Positions 52,301 to 64,000 of a stretch of 64,000 bases of DNA are shown piece after piece. This DNA is from Plasmodium relictum (lineage: Eukaryota; Apicomplexa; Aconoidasida; Haemosporida; Plasmodiidae). The stretch lies in assembly GCF_900005765.1 (NCBI RefSeq), contig NC_041689.1, positions 310,001 through 374,000 of the forward strand, given 5' to 3'. A program made the position numbers and the translations under genes. The stretch's first letter is position 1; each line of letters opens with the position of its first letter. The notes beneath the pieces are model-generated. The model was not told the origin of the DNA. It saw only the letters and a program-made list of their open reading frames with translations, and did not search any database.

Positions 52301-52836
52301 AGTGGTACATAAGATTTTTGTTTTAACGTTGTGTTAGCAGGCATATAACTTACTGAACTTTTAATAAAATGCGAAAAAGCATTAAATTGTAAAAGTTCTT
52401 GATAAGATTCATTTATAATTGGTTGTGCATTATTTACATTATTTGTATTATCAAAACCTAAAACATTTGCTGGCTGTTTTAAATTATTATTGTTTACATT
52501 GGGAATAAATTGATTTGCTACACCTCTATATTGTTGTTGATTTAAATAGGCATTTTGATTTGTTCCATCTCCGTAAATATTTTCATTTAAATTATTTGAT
52601 TGTATATTTGTTTGATTTTGTACATATATTCCTTGTTGTAATTGTTGTGGATGATAGTAATTTTGTGCGTAAATATTTTCATTTCCTTGTATATTATTAT
52701 TTGTAATCTCAGTATTACTATTATAAGAAAATGGATTATTTATTGGTTTATTTACATTATTTTGATTATTATAATTTGTATCATTATTATTATTATTATA
52801 ATAATTGTTAATCCCTCTATAATCATAAGGCTGCAT
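49352..52836 (-). CDS. SEC24A: COPII coat protein Sec24 (probable Sec24A, five exons)
   Basis: Exons in transcription order: 50468–52836, 50299–50384, 50087–50207, 49895–49968 and 49352–49416; 904 residues. The N-terminal 150 residues are Asn/Gln-rich and disordered. The zinc finger has CKKCRTYINPFVRF and WNCNMC (residues about 208–232), followed by the trunk start PPVYLFLIDVTV, helical domain and gelsolin-like end. Joins restore the conserved WIGRGINPQWVYAVFGV and then GSTGNPYGIQILNIV and FFSSLVEDRSQHMMMSLKEFL. Sec24 is the cargo-binding coat subunit at ER exit sites, paired with Sec23. If the last intron is not removed, the protein ends at KIKK (stop at 49878); the spliced version adds PKFPQFAPALNN and ends THGR. 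The neighbourhood matches P. falciparum Sec24a. Confidence 0.92.
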
Positions 52837-55519
52837 TTTAACTTATTTAAAGAATTTTTAATAATATAGATAGATAATATAAAAAAATTAATAATTTACA
52901 ATCTTTTTAAAAGAAAAAAAAATGTTTACGTATTTAATAAAAGTAAAACTAAAAATCAATTACATAGGGTACTACTTAATATAGTAAATAATTATATATA
53001 TATATATATATCTTTTCCTTTCTATTTTTTTATTTTTTATTATCTTTTTTTTTTTTTTTTTTTTTGGATATTTATTAACTTAGTTTCTACGTGAATTCAT
53101 AATTTTTTTTTAATCTTTATTAACATACTCATGATTTTGTAAAAAAATTAAAGTATTATTTTTATTATTTCAAAATTATATATATATATATACATATTTT
53201 TTTTCTTTATTTAAAAAGGTAATAAATAAAAATACAAATGGTACAACTTATTTTTTTCTTTATATATATATATAATATTTTTTCTTAAACCTTTATTTAT
53301 TATTTTATGTATTTTTTTTTTTTTTTTTTGGTTTTTTTAGATATTTTATTTCTTAATTTAAAGTTTTATAAATACATTCTTTTATTAAAAATTATTACAC
53401 TGAAAAAAATTTACAAAAAAAAAAAATAAGATACAATAAAATTATTCTGTATTATGTTTTAATTTAAAAAATGTACATATATATATATATATATATATTT
53501 TAACGGATTAATATTACTTTGTTAAAGTGTTTTCATTTTATCTTTTTTTAAAAAAAATACACTATTACATAAATATATATTTTAATATATGTATATATAT
53601 TATTATATTATTATTTCAAATTATCATTAATTTTTTTTTTTTTGTCCATTTTATATACATTCATGCATACTTATAAAATAAAAAAGGGAAAATTTTAATG
53701 GAAAAAATAATAAAATAAACATAGTTTAATTAAATAAATAACTAGTACATTTACTAATAAAGTAAAATTAACAATCAAATGTTAAACATAAAATAAACTA
53801 AAAATTAAAAAAAAAAAAGAATTTTTTAATATTATTTATTCTCTTAATTATTTTGGAATTTACTTTTAATTTTTTTTTTATTTCAATTTTTTTAAATACA
53901 TTAAACATTTACTTGTACAATAAAAAAAAATGATATGAATTATTATGAAATTAAATAGCAGTGAAAAAAAAATATATAATTAATAATATGGTTAAAAAGG
54001 CAAAGAAAAAAAAAATTATAAAATCAATTTTATTAATATAGATTAAAAATATATATACTTATAATTCATACATAAAGTAATAAAATTATTTAAAAATACT
54101 TAGTATAATTGTGTTATAAAGTTCTTTTTCATTTCCAATTAAATAAAATAATACTTATATATATATGTTATTATTTATATATATAATAATAATCACATTA
54201 TTTATAAAATTAATTTCCCAAATATATAAATATATAACTAGTTAAATATAAGTCTTAATTTATAACAATAATATTTATTATTCTAATAAGTAAAAAGAAA
54301 AATTAAGATATTTTTTATTTTTATTTTGCAATATTTTGTATTGAAAAAATAATTATGTAACGTAAATTTTCATATAAAGAAAAGTAAGACTCTATATTAT
54401 GCATCTATGCAATTTTGGTTAATCGTTTAATATTATATTTTTTTTTTTTTATAAACAGTACTTATATATATATCAGAGTATGTAGTACTTTATACTTATT
54501 AGGTAAATATGTTTTCTAATATAATATCTTGTTTTTAAGATTTTGTGCATTATTATGATTCCTATATTTTAGATTTTTTCAGGAATCAATAATTTTTAAT
54601 TTTCTTTATTAAAATAAATTTAAAGTCGCATTACTATTACAGTTTATATGGTTTAATAGTTTTCAAATATTAAAAAATTTTATCATCTATAATAATATCC
54701 AATTTTTTTTTTTTTATAAAATTTATACATTTTGTTCTTTGGATATAAAACAAAGTTGTATTTATTAAAATAAAAATAATTAAATTTAAGATGTAAAGAC
54801 TTTTTTAAAATAAAATAAATCTTCATATATTGACAGTATCTGATCTTAAAATTGTAACATTCAATTAAGTTCATAATTGTTTTTCTTTTTAATTTTTAAA
54901 TGAATACTATAAGTAGTCTAAGAACACAAAAATATAAGAAATATATTTAGCTAAAAAGAAAAAAGGTATTATAAGGTATTTTACTCTATAGCATTTATTT
55001 TATATTTTCCTATATTTTCATAAAGCAACTTTCTATATTATTTTCTTTATGAAAGCACAAATATTTATGCTTTTTAGGTTTATACATATATTTATAAATT
55101 TTTTAATTTATTTTTACTACTTTTTAATTAATATGGTTCTATTTTATTTTTATTTTATTTCATTTTTTTTTTTTTTATTACTTCCTATTTTATTTTATTT
55201 AACTTTATTGTATATTTTGTTAAATTCGTTAATATAACGTCATTTATTTAAAAAAAAAATATATACTTTTGCAAATGTTTGAGTTTTAAATGCATATATT
55301 TTAAACCAAACAAATTTATGATCATAATTATTATTCACTTAAATATAAAAATAATGTAATTTTTTTTTTTTTTTAAATCTTAAAAAAGATATTTATTAAT
55401 AAAAATTTTATGAAAATTTTAAATTATATTTATTCATAAAAAAAAATTTAATATATATAGATTTAATCAAAATTTATACATAAGAAAAACAATGTATATT
55501 TAAAAAAAAATTAAAAAAA
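52837..55519. other. Divergent upstream region, Sec24 and PRMT5
   Basis: A 2.7 kb stretch, the longest gene-free interval in the window. It holds T runs over 20 (for example 53047–53065 and 53310–53329) and TA tracts. Frames such as 54683–54874 and 55049–55237 read as Phe/Tyr/Ile-rich peptides and show no splice or composition support. No RNA gene is seen. Confidence 0.6.
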
Positions 55520-57487
55520 ATGCCTATAAAAAATAAATACGGAACACTAAAGATAGGAATAGAATGTGATTATAATGAAATAGAAAATTCTGATATAAAT
55601 GAATTAAATCCTGATTTTGTGGTTAGTAAATTATTTAAAGAGAATCAAATAAATAATAAATTTAATAATAATGATTTGTTTTTATCCAAAAATTCTTTAA
55701 ATAAGTATAAAGTGATTCCTTTATTTGGAAATAAATTTGAAGATAAGGACATATGGAAAAAAAATATTTATGGATTAATATCAGAATGGATTGATACAGA
55801 TAGCAGAAATGTAGAATATAGTAATTATTGTACAGATGCCTTAAATAAGGAACTGCAATGGTCTAGTTATATATCTATATCTAATTTAATCATTAATATG
55901 CCACATAAAATATGTGATAATTATGCAAGATGTATTAACTCATATATTCACAGTTACAACGGGGTATCAATAATAGTAAAAATACCTATAGCAAAAAAGA
56001 ATTATGATACTAATAATAATAATTCTTATGAAATATTAAATGGATGGAATTTATGGGCAAAATTTATTTCCTACTGTAATTTTAACTTGTCTAATTTGAG
56101 CGTAGGTATAGAATTAGTTAATTTAAAAAATATTGAAATAAATAGTCTAAATTTAGATATATGGAAATCAGAATCAGTTAAATTAATAATTATTCCACTA
56201 GATGCATTTATAAGTGACTCAAAAAATGGATATCCACATTTACCAAAAAAATTAAAAGACTTGTTAATATTTTTTTTTAGAAAAAATATGGATATTTTAT
56301 TGATTGATAAAAAAAATAGAGATTTTGATAATATAGAGAAAAAAGAAGTATGTGCTATTAATACAAAATTTAACTCAAATTTCAATTTTTTGAAATGCTG
56401 CATTTATTATTTAAAAAGATTGTTTTTATCTATTGAAAATTTTGATAAAGACCATTTGTTTGATAGCACTTATTGGGATTATTTACAAATACCTTTGCAG
56501 CCCTTAAAAGACAATTTGCCATCACAAACTTATGAAATATTTGAGAAAGATAAGACAAAATATGAGCAGTATGAAGTAGCCATAAGCAAGTATTTATCGG
56601 ATGAATTAAAGAAAAATAATAATAATAATAAAGGTAGCAATAAAAAGTTCATCATCTTTGTGGTAGGAGCAGGTAGAGGACCCCTTGTAGATTCTGCTTT
56701 GTTAGCCCTTGAAAAAAATAAAATAACTAATTTCCAGATTTATGCAATAGAAAAAAATTATAGTGCTTTTTTAGTGTTAGAAAATCGCTCTTTAAATGAT
56801 AAATGGAAAAATGTTAAGGTTATTCATAGTGATATGAGATATTTAAATATAAACGAGAAAGCTGATCTAATTGTTAGTGAATTATTGGGATCTTTTGGTG
56901 ACAATGAATTATTTCCTGAATGCTTAGATGGCGTACAAAAATATCTAAAAGATGACGGGATAAGTATACCAAAAAATTGTTTATCATACATTGAACCTAT
57001 TTCTTGTTCTCATTTATATCATAAAATAACTCAGAACAGTTTTACAGGGAATAATGAAATTTTTTATGTTGTAAATCTATATTCATATTGTAAAATTTCA
57101 GAAGGATCAAAAGAATGTTTCTATTTTGAAGTACCTACTATTAATATTAAAGAAGACAACACTCACAATAATCGTTATAAAAATATTAATTTTAAAATAA
57201 AAATGGATTCATACTTGCATGGATTTTTATGCTATTTTAAAAGTCAATTATATGATGACATTTATATATCAATTGAGCCAGATTCTCATACTATAAATTT
57301 GCATAGCTGGTATCCACTTTTTATTCCCTTAAATAAAATTATATTTTTAAAAAAAAATCAAAACTTATCTTTAAGTATTTGGAGATTAACTGATAATCAC
57401 AAAATCTGGTATGAATGGTGTATTAATGAACCTACTACTACACATATTCATAATTTCAATGCCCGATATTTTTCTATAGGAAGATAA
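55520..57487 (+). CDS. PRMT5: Protein arginine methyltransferase 5
   Basis: A single exon encodes 655 residues, close to human PRMT5 (637). The N-terminal half is a TIM-barrel-like domain with low-complexity inserts (short Asn runs). LQIPLQPLKDNLPSQTYEIF is the conserved linker before the catalytic domain. The SAM-binding loop is VVGAGRGPLVDSALLAL (residues about 387–403), and the double-E loop is VSELLGSFGDNELFPECLDG with both Glu residues present. YEVAISKYL resembles the Y-x-x-A-I segment. A C-terminal beta-barrel ends with NFNARYFSIGR. PRMT5 makes symmetric dimethylarginine on Sm proteins, histones and other targets, usually with MEP50. All catalytic motifs are intact. Confidence 0.96.
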   Translation: MPIKNKYGTLKIGIECDYNEIENSDINELNPDFVVSKLFKENQINNKFNNNDLFLSKNSLNKYKVIPLFGNKFEDKDIWKKNIYGLISEWIDTDSRNVEYSNYCTDALNKELQWSSYISISNLIINMPHKICDNYARCINSYIHSYNGVSIIVKIPIAKKNYDTNNNNSYEILNGWNLWAKFISYCNFNLSNLSVGIELVNLKNIEINSLNLDIWKSESVKLIIIPLDAFISDSKNGYPHLPKKLKDLLIFFFRKNMDILLIDKKNRDFDNIEKKEVCAINTKFNSNFNFLKCCIYYLKRLFLSIENFDKDHLFDSTYWDYLQIPLQPLKDNLPSQTYEIFEKDKTKYEQYEVAISKYLSDELKKNNNNNKGSNKKFIIFVVGAGRGPLVDSALLALEKNKITNFQIYAIEKNYSAFLVLENRSLNDKWKNVKVIHSDMRYLNINEKADLIVSELLGSFGDNELFPECLDGVQKYLKDDGISIPKNCLSYIEPISCSHLYHKITQNSFTGNNEIFYVVNLYSYCKISEGSKECFYFEVPTINIKEDNTHNNRYKNINFKIKMDSYLHGFLCYFKSQLYDDIYISIEPDSHTINLHSWYPLFIPLNKIIFLKKNQNLSLSIWRLTDNHKIWYEWCINEPTTTHIHNFNARYFSIGR

Positions 57488-60060
57488 TATTAAAATATAT
57501 ATATGTATATTGTAATTGTTTACCAAATAAATATTTTTAACCATTTTATTTTAATGTATCATTTATTTCACAAATTAAAAATTTTTTTTTATGTTTTATT
57601 AATAAAGATAGAGGAATTTTTGCTTTTTTCATAAGTAACATTATATTTTCAAATATTTAATTAATATTTTTAAAATTAATCATTTTCATTACTCAAAAAC
57701 TAGTGAAATATAATATTTAAAAGAAATTACTAATTTTTTTTTTTGTTAATCTAAAATACATTAGATCAGGAAACTATCATATTTTATGAGAAGATACCTT
57801 TTTTTTTTTTTTCTTATAAAATTGTATATGAAGTTTATATCTTTTTACTTATAATTTTCAATCCTATATAAAAAATATTAATTGAATTTATTTCAAGTTG
57901 TTTTAATTATTTATTATTAAGTATTATGCTTTTTATATACATATTACTATTTCTTCATTTTTTTTCTTTTCAAAATGAAAAATTATTTTACGATAAATGT
58001 TAGTATTCCTTTTTAAAAATATAACACAAATTTTTTTTTTTTAAATATTTACAAATTTTGTTAAATTATTCTAAATAATTTATATAAACAGCTTGATTCA
58101 GAAAAAAAAATATATTTATTTATGACTCGACAGATATATGAAGATAATTTATATTAAATAGATAAAAAAAAAGTTAAATACATTAATATACATTTATTAT
58201 ATATATTCTTTGTTATTATCTTATATTTTTTTATGTGTCTGTTAATAACACTTAAATTTTTTAAGATATATTAAATTAATAAAATATATAATGATATATA
58301 AAATAAAAATACTAAACTTGTTAGTTTACTTTAAAAATAATTCTACATATATATATAATACGATTTTCGTTTTTAAATCGAAAGTACTTACATATTATAA
58401 AATATCAATATACATAAAAATTATCGTGGATATTTTTTTATTTAATAGTATATTTATAAAGCATGTACTAATTTTTTTTCAATACATTTTTTTTTCTTCC
58501 TAAATTTCTTTTAGATTATTTTCTATCTCTTTTATGGTATCATCTTTGTTTTCATATAAATTTCCTTAACGCATTTAAGTAGTAATTTAACTAAATTTTT
58601 CTTTTTTTTTTTCATAGTAGAATTTTATATTATGTTATAATTTACATAATATTTTGAAATATATCAACACAAAATTAAGGAAAAGAAACTAAAAAAAAAA
58701 AAAATAAAATAAAATAATAAAAAATTGTTCTACGTTTTAAAATAATTAAAAGAACATAAATTTCTAGTTTTGTAGACTTAATAATCTAACACTTTTTCAA
58801 CTAAATATTTCACTTTTTTTTTTTTCTTAAAATAATACATTTAAAACTACTTTTTTTTCAAAATACAAGTATTCTACTAAATTTCTATTTAGTTCTTTTT
58901 TTTTTTAAATTGAGACATAATATTGTTATTCTTTTTTTTTTTTTTTGAAATTAATATTATTAATCTATAAATAAAAAGATAGTCAACATTAGCAGTATTT
59001 TACTGTATTTTTTGTTTATTTTATTTTATTTTATTTTTTTTTTTGGTATATGTTTTTGTTGTTTAATATTTCATACATGCTAATATAACAAAAAGAATGG
59101 TTTATTATAATTTTTTATTAAATTATATCAGTTAAATATGATAAAGTATTTATAACATTAAAAATTTCTTATTTCATATATTTTCCTACATTATTAAAAT
59201 ATAAAAAAATTTTGTTAAGTAATATAAATCTGAATTTACCATGTATAAAAAAATATTATATAAAATACAATAATTATATTTAATAAATTTCAAAATGTAT
59301 AACAAAAAAATTAATTTTGGTTTTTTATGTGTTTTTTATTTTAGGGAATTTTTTTTTTTTTTGCTAAATAAAAATAATATTTACATATAAAAAAGTGCAT
59401 TTTTATAATATTTTATTTTAATTTTTTTTATTTCATTTTATTTTATTTTTGTTTTTTTAATACCAGAACTTTTGTTTTTATATACATAATTTTTTTCTTT
59501 TTTAAAAAATATTTCATAAAATTGTATAATGTAATAAAAAAAAAAAATGAGAATATGAAATATTGATATTTAGATAAAATAAGCGAGAAAAAAAAAAATT
59601 AAGAAAAAAAATTTTGTTACATATAAACAAAAAAATAAGAGAATATATATGTATATATTCGTATATATTTATGTATTTTTAAAAATTATTATATATTTTT
59701 TAATGATCAGTAATTTATCTATATATTTCTTTTTATAATTTTAAAGCTCAATTTTCCATATATATAAAAATAAAAAATATATATTAATGGATCTGGTAGG
59801 AAAAAAAATAAAATAAAATAAAAATTGTATTGCATACGTATAAAATTTATCTAAGAGAATTAATACATTATATATATATATAATTTTATATTAAAAATTA
59901 AAAAAAAAAAAGAGTATAAAGGATATGTTTCTAATAAGTATAAATTTTAACCTTAATTTTTTAATGAAATAAATTTTTTATATTTATAAAATATCGTATC
60001 TCTAAGTTTTATTCTAATATATTTAGTTTTTTTTTTTTTTTTTATTCATGTCTTTTATAG
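57488..60060. other. Intergenic region, PRMT5 to RRM protein
   Basis: A 2.6 kb AT-rich stretch. The frame at 58291–58503 is Ile/Phe/Tyr-rich without coding signs. A possible 9-base first exon of the RRM gene (ATG at 59787) lies near the right end. No RNA gene is seen. Confidence 0.55.
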
Positions 60061-60069
60061 GAAAACAAG

Positions 60070-62162
60070 ATGGAATGGAATAAAAATTTTCAATCAAATA
60101 GTATATTTGTTTATAATTTTCCGAATGAATGGATGGAAAATGATATAAAAAAAGTAAAAAAATAAAATAAGACAAAAGAAAAAAAATACATAAAAAAAAA
60201 AAAAATTAATGTATATATTTGCATCAACAGGGAAATTTTCTTAATATAATCTTTTTATTTTTATTTTTTTTATTTTTTATCTATAAAGAACTTTATGATA
60301 TTTGGAACTATAAATAATATAATAATAGATAAAGATATTAGTGTTTATGCTTTTATTCAATTTAATGAGCCCGAATCACCTCAAAAGGCTATTGAAGTTA
60401 TGAATGGTAAAGAAATAAATGGAAAATTTTTGAAAGTTACCTCAAGAAAAATAGTAGACGAGTGCCTAGATATAAATACAACAAAAATAGATTCACAACA
60501 AAAATCACAAGTAAAAAAAAAAAAATATATTAAAATTAATAATAATAAAAATATACACTAATTTTATTGTATTTCATTTTCTATTTATTTCACTTTCTTT
60601 TTTTTTTTTTTATTTAAATATTCATATATTTTATATGATAATTTTACATAAACTTTTCTTTTTTATATTTAGTCAAGTAATGATAATAAAAAAACAACAT
60701 TGTTTGTTTTTTACCTACCTCCCCATTGGAATGATCAAGATTTATATGATGTAAATTATTGAAAATTTTTTTTAAAAAATTAATTGAAAAAAAAAAAATT
60801 TATAAATATTTATTTTTTTTTTTTTTTTTAAGAAATTTAAAACATTTGGTAATTTAGAAAGTGCCACCGTGGCAAAAAAAAATGATAAAACAAGTAAAGG
60901 ATATGGTTTTGTTGTATATACCGATCCACATAGTGCTGCACTAGCAATATCTAATATGAATAAAGTGGAAGTATATACAGGTAAAAGGCTCAAGGTAAGA
61001 ATTTCAAAAAAAATAAAATAAAATAAAATAGATAATAATAATATATATATATTTTATATTTTAATGTTTTATTTTATGATACTATATTTTACTGTTTTTA
61101 GGTTTTATTAAAATCTAACTCAAATGAAAATAATAAGAAAAAAATAAAGCCAGGATGCACGATTTTTGTATTTTATTTACCAAATGACTGGAGTGACAAA
61201 GACTTAAAAAGAGTAAAATGAAAAGAGACATTAAATAAAAAATAAATTAACACATAACAAATAAAACAGAATAAACAAAAAAATAAAAATATAATAAAGA
61301 TTAAAGAAATGAAAATTAACTAACATTTATATTGCTATTAATTTTAATATTTTTCTTTTTTTTTTTTTAGCACTTCTCACATTATGGTAATATAATTGGG
61401 GCTACAATAAAAAGAGAAACCAATGGAAAAAGTAGAGGGTATGGATTTATAAATTTTGAAAATCAGCAAAGTGCAATTAATGCTGTAGCAGGGATGAATG
61501 GTTTTAATGCAGGAAATAAATATTTAAAAGTTTCTATAAAAAAGGGAGAAGAACAGTATGTATTAAATAAATGAATGAAATTAAAATATATTTTTATAAT
61601 ATTTATTATTTGTGGGAATTCTTTTAATTTTATTTGTTTTTTATGTACCTTTAATAATTTCAACTTTTTTTTTTTTATGAAATTTTTAGATATTTAGCTC
61701 CTCAGTACTTAAATATAGATCGAATTCCTAACAATGTAATATAAGATGAAAAATAAAATATAAATATATTATTTTTATTAATATTTTAATAATTTATAAT
61801 AATAATTTTATTTACTTTTATCTTACTTTTTTCATATTTATAATTATTTTCTTATGTATTTTTATATATTTTTATATATTTTTATTTCTTTATAGTCTTA
61901 TACATCTCCACCACCACCCCCTCCTCCTATATCGTGTCATGGAAATGATTCATCAAATTTTGGGAATAATGAAATGTATCCTATTCAAAATAGTATACCA
62001 AATAATAGGTTTAATTCTCGTGTTTCAACAAACGATATTCATCAATCCTTTATTAATACTCAATATGGTCATTTTCCTTATAATTTTTTTAAAAATAATG
62101 AACAAGGGCCATATATTCAGAGAACTTATAACAAGACATATAACAACATGGGGAAAACATAA
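60070..62162 (+). CDS. RNA-binding protein with three RRM domains (eight coding exons, maybe nine)
   Basis: Exons 60070–60153, 60289–60510, 60673–60750, 60833–60994, 61102–61212, 61371–61555, 61690–61735 and 61896–62162 give 384 residues; all GT–AG with agreeing phases. Each RRM is split by an intron after its first helix. RNP2/RNP1 pairs are IFVYNFP/VYAFIQF (RRM1, degenerate RNP1), LFVFYLP/KGYGFVVY (RRM2) and IFVFYLP/RGYGFINF (RRM3). RRM2 and RRM3 resemble the CELF/Bruno type with the last domain closest. A Pro-rich piece (SPPPPPPPP) and an Asn/Tyr-rich tail follow. An acceptor directly before 60061 (TTTTATAG) fits a further upstream exon, ATG GAT CTG at 59787–59795, adding MDLENK. It is likely to act in mRNA splicing, stability or translation; targets are unknown. 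Confidence 0.88.
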
Positions 62163-63530
62163 ATTATTTATTTAAATATATTCGAAAATAAAAAAATAAA
62201 TTAAAACTTCTAAAGTTATATATGTGATAACATATATACACTTTTACTTTATTAAAAAAAAATTTTTTAAAAGAAATGTAACATATATATATATATATAT
62301 ATATATATACATGTCTACATTTTATATTGTTCAATTTTTCTTACAACACATTTCCATATGATAATAGTATAAAGATTTTAGAAATGTTTTATAATTTTCT
62401 TTTTTTTTTTTTTTTTTTTTTTTAAATATATTTTGTATTACTTTTTAAATTAACTTAATGAAATATACATTTATTTCAATTTTTTATGTTTTAAGAAAAA
62501 GCTTTTAAATTATGAATAATTTTTTTTAAAAAATATATATATATATGTGCATATTTATTTTTTTTTTTTTTAAAGAAAAAAAATAAAATATAGATAAAGT
62601 AATAATGAAAATAAATATTTTATTTGGGTTTATTTTTAATGAAATTTCTTTCCTTTTTATGTTTTGTATATATGCAATATATAAAAATACCCTGTATGCA
62701 TTTTCATTTTTTTAAAAATTAATATTTTATAAAGTAGATGGCTAATTTTAAATCTAAAAATATTACATTGGCAATTTTATTAACTTAATTTAGGTATTGT
62801 TTATATTAAAATTAATTAAAGAAATAATTCGTATACACGTTGTAACTTCTAAACCTACTTTAAAGTAGTAATAAAAAGGAATATTTATCCAAATAATATG
62901 CACTTGTTAATTATAAATATACCACTTTTTAATAAATTTAAATTTATAAATAAAAGCTGTTAGTATATATATTGTTAATTTATACATTTAAGCGAAAGCT
63001 CCGTCTCTCATAGCAAAATTTTGGATTTATTTTTTTTATAGAGCAGCATTTTAAAGAAAAAACTTTAAATCTTATTCTTTTTCATTTTTAAAAGATATAT
63101 AAATTCTTGTTATTTCATATTACTTAAAATAAATATGATTTACTTTAAAAAAAAGCTTCTATAAGCATATAACTTAAATTGATTTTTTATATTATGGATA
63201 TTTTTTTTTTGAAATCTTAGATTTACAGGTTTAAATTCACTTTTTTGGTTGTTTATTTATGACATAATTTTTTCTTTTACATACATAGAAAATAAAAATA
63301 TATATGAAAAAAATATAATGAATAGCTCATAATGGCAGAATATCATTAAAAAATATTTTTTCTTTTATAGAAAGTCAATCTAATTATATGTATATATATT
63401 TTTACTAAAAACTATGTTATGAAAAAATGTAATAAGTAATTTAAAATATATATATATATATATATTCATATAAATTAATGCAAATAATAAGCTTTTAAAT
63501 TTAAGATATAATTTTTATATAAAAAAAAAA
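62163..63530. other. Convergent 3' region, RRM protein and falcilysin
   Basis: AT-rich DNA with a TA run at about 62285–62308 and a T run at 62400–62422. A 14-bp perfect palindrome (CTACTTTAAAGTAG) lies near 62855, and a small patch with higher GC near 62991–63030. No gene is called. Confidence 0.5.
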
Positions 63531-64000
63531 CTATTCAATAAAAATTTTTTTAAAACTTGGATCAATATTAATTGTGTAATCATTTGCTTTTTCTTTGCTA
63601 GTTATAATAATAATATTTTTTTCAAATTCAGAAACTTTTTTTTCTATCAAATCTGCAAATTTATAGAAATCTTCCTTTTTAGTGTTCATAATACGATTTC
63701 TAAATTCAATTCTGTCTTCTTTTGTTTCATTTGTTATAATCCTTAAAAAGGATAGTTTGCTAAGTTCAATACCTCTTCGTGGTTTATCAATAGTTCCTAT
63801 AGCATTAATTATATATCTGAGTAGATCATTTTCAGTCATACTATCAGCCATTTTTCTTAAGCCTTGTGCTGATTCTCTAAATGTATTTAAAGTCTTTTCT
63901 AAATTAGGATCTCTTGCAGATAAAAATACTAAAATTCCATCATAATCAATGTCAGCAAAAACTCCATATGCACCATTTAACCCTCTTACAGTTTCCCATA
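63531..64000 (-). CDS. FLN: Falcilysin, C-terminal end (partial at right edge)
   Basis: The frame is open from the stop at 63531–63533 to the window edge, giving the last 156 residues. [20 protein letters not shown] is the VRG.GGAYG motif of the C-terminal half of M16C metalloproteases (pitrilysin/PreP type), which helps bind substrate in the closed chamber. [19 protein letters not shown] and a C-terminal [10 protein letters not shown] follow the M16C pattern. Falcilysin degrades haemoglobin peptides in the digestive vacuole and also processes transit peptides in the apicoplast; the zinc-binding HxxEH site lies outside this window. The name rests on the M16C motifs plus gene order next to the RRM gene and PRMT5. 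Other M16C proteins exist in Plasmodium, so a search is needed to exclude them. Confidence 0.85.
   Translation of the reverse strand, partial: WETVRGLNGAYGVFADIDYDGILVFLSARDPNLEKTLNTFRESAQGLRKMADSMTENDLLRYIINAIGTIDKPRRGIELSKLSFLRIITNETKEDRIEFRNRIMNTKKEDFYKFADLIEKKVSEFEKNIIIITSKEKANDYTINIDPSFKKIFIE

Noticed and set aside
54683-55237. Two short Phe/Tyr/Ile-rich frames
   Set aside because: Typical chance frames in AT-rich DNA; no splice-consistent neighbours.
52837-55519. Centromere or subtelomeric element
   Set aside because: The base composition is like other intergenic regions here, with no telomere repeats, var/rif-type genes or uniform 2-kb extreme AT block, and the surrounding synteny is chromosome-internal.
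58291-58503. 70-residue Ile/Phe/Lys frame
   Set aside because: Chance reading of AT-rich DNA, no recognisable motif.

Overview
The window is a very AT-rich stretch of a Plasmodium nuclear chromosome. The signs are homopolymer-filled intergenic DNA, short introns of the GT–AG type with T-rich ends, Asn- and Lys-rich low-complexity protein, and recognisable apicomplexan genes (glideosome-associated connector, falcilysin, split COX2a, ADF2). From memory, and unchecked, the gene order matches the P. falciparum chromosome 13 block carrying falcilysin, PRMT5, Sec24a, ADF2, COX2a, GAC, PCNA1, RuvB3 and calpain, read in the opposite direction. The sequence is not P. falciparum. The extreme base composition would fit an avian lineage such as P. 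gallinaceum or P. relictum, but I cannot fix the species.

Left part (1–20.8 kb): the N-terminal part of a probable calpain (−, runs off the left edge), a TMCO1-type ER membrane protein (−), a RuvB-like AAA+ ATPase (+), a divergent seven-exon 14-3-3-like gene (+), a single-pass conserved membrane protein (−), a 14-exon DGAT1-type acyltransferase of the MBOAT family (−), and PCNA1 (+).

Middle (20.8–40 kb): the 2605-residue armadillo-repeat/PH protein GAC (−), COX2a (−, two exons), a probable mitochondrial IscX (+), a multi-exon protein joining a PH domain to a YiiX-like permuted papain fold (+), ADF2 (+, two exons), and an unassigned polytopic membrane protein (−, at least five exons).

Right part (40.9–64 kb): a giant Asn-rich protein with a basic C-terminal region spread over six exons (−), Sec24 of the COPII coat (−, five exons), PRMT5 (+), a three-RRM RNA-binding protein (+, eight or nine exons) and the C-terminal end of falcilysin (−, runs off the right edge).

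The genes do not form a pathway. Several are housekeeping: replication clamp, RuvBL, Sec24, PRMT5. Two touch actin and motility (GAC, ADF2), and two or three belong to mitochondria (COX2a, IscX, perhaps the 199-residue protein). The most unusual items are the DGAT1-type gene, which I do not remember at this locus in P. falciparum, the IscX homologue, the PH/permuted-papain fusion with an apparent GC–AG intron, and a 14-3-3-like protein that has lost a conserved ligand-binding Asn. Exon joins were derived by reading splice sites and keeping the frame open; no transcript data were available.
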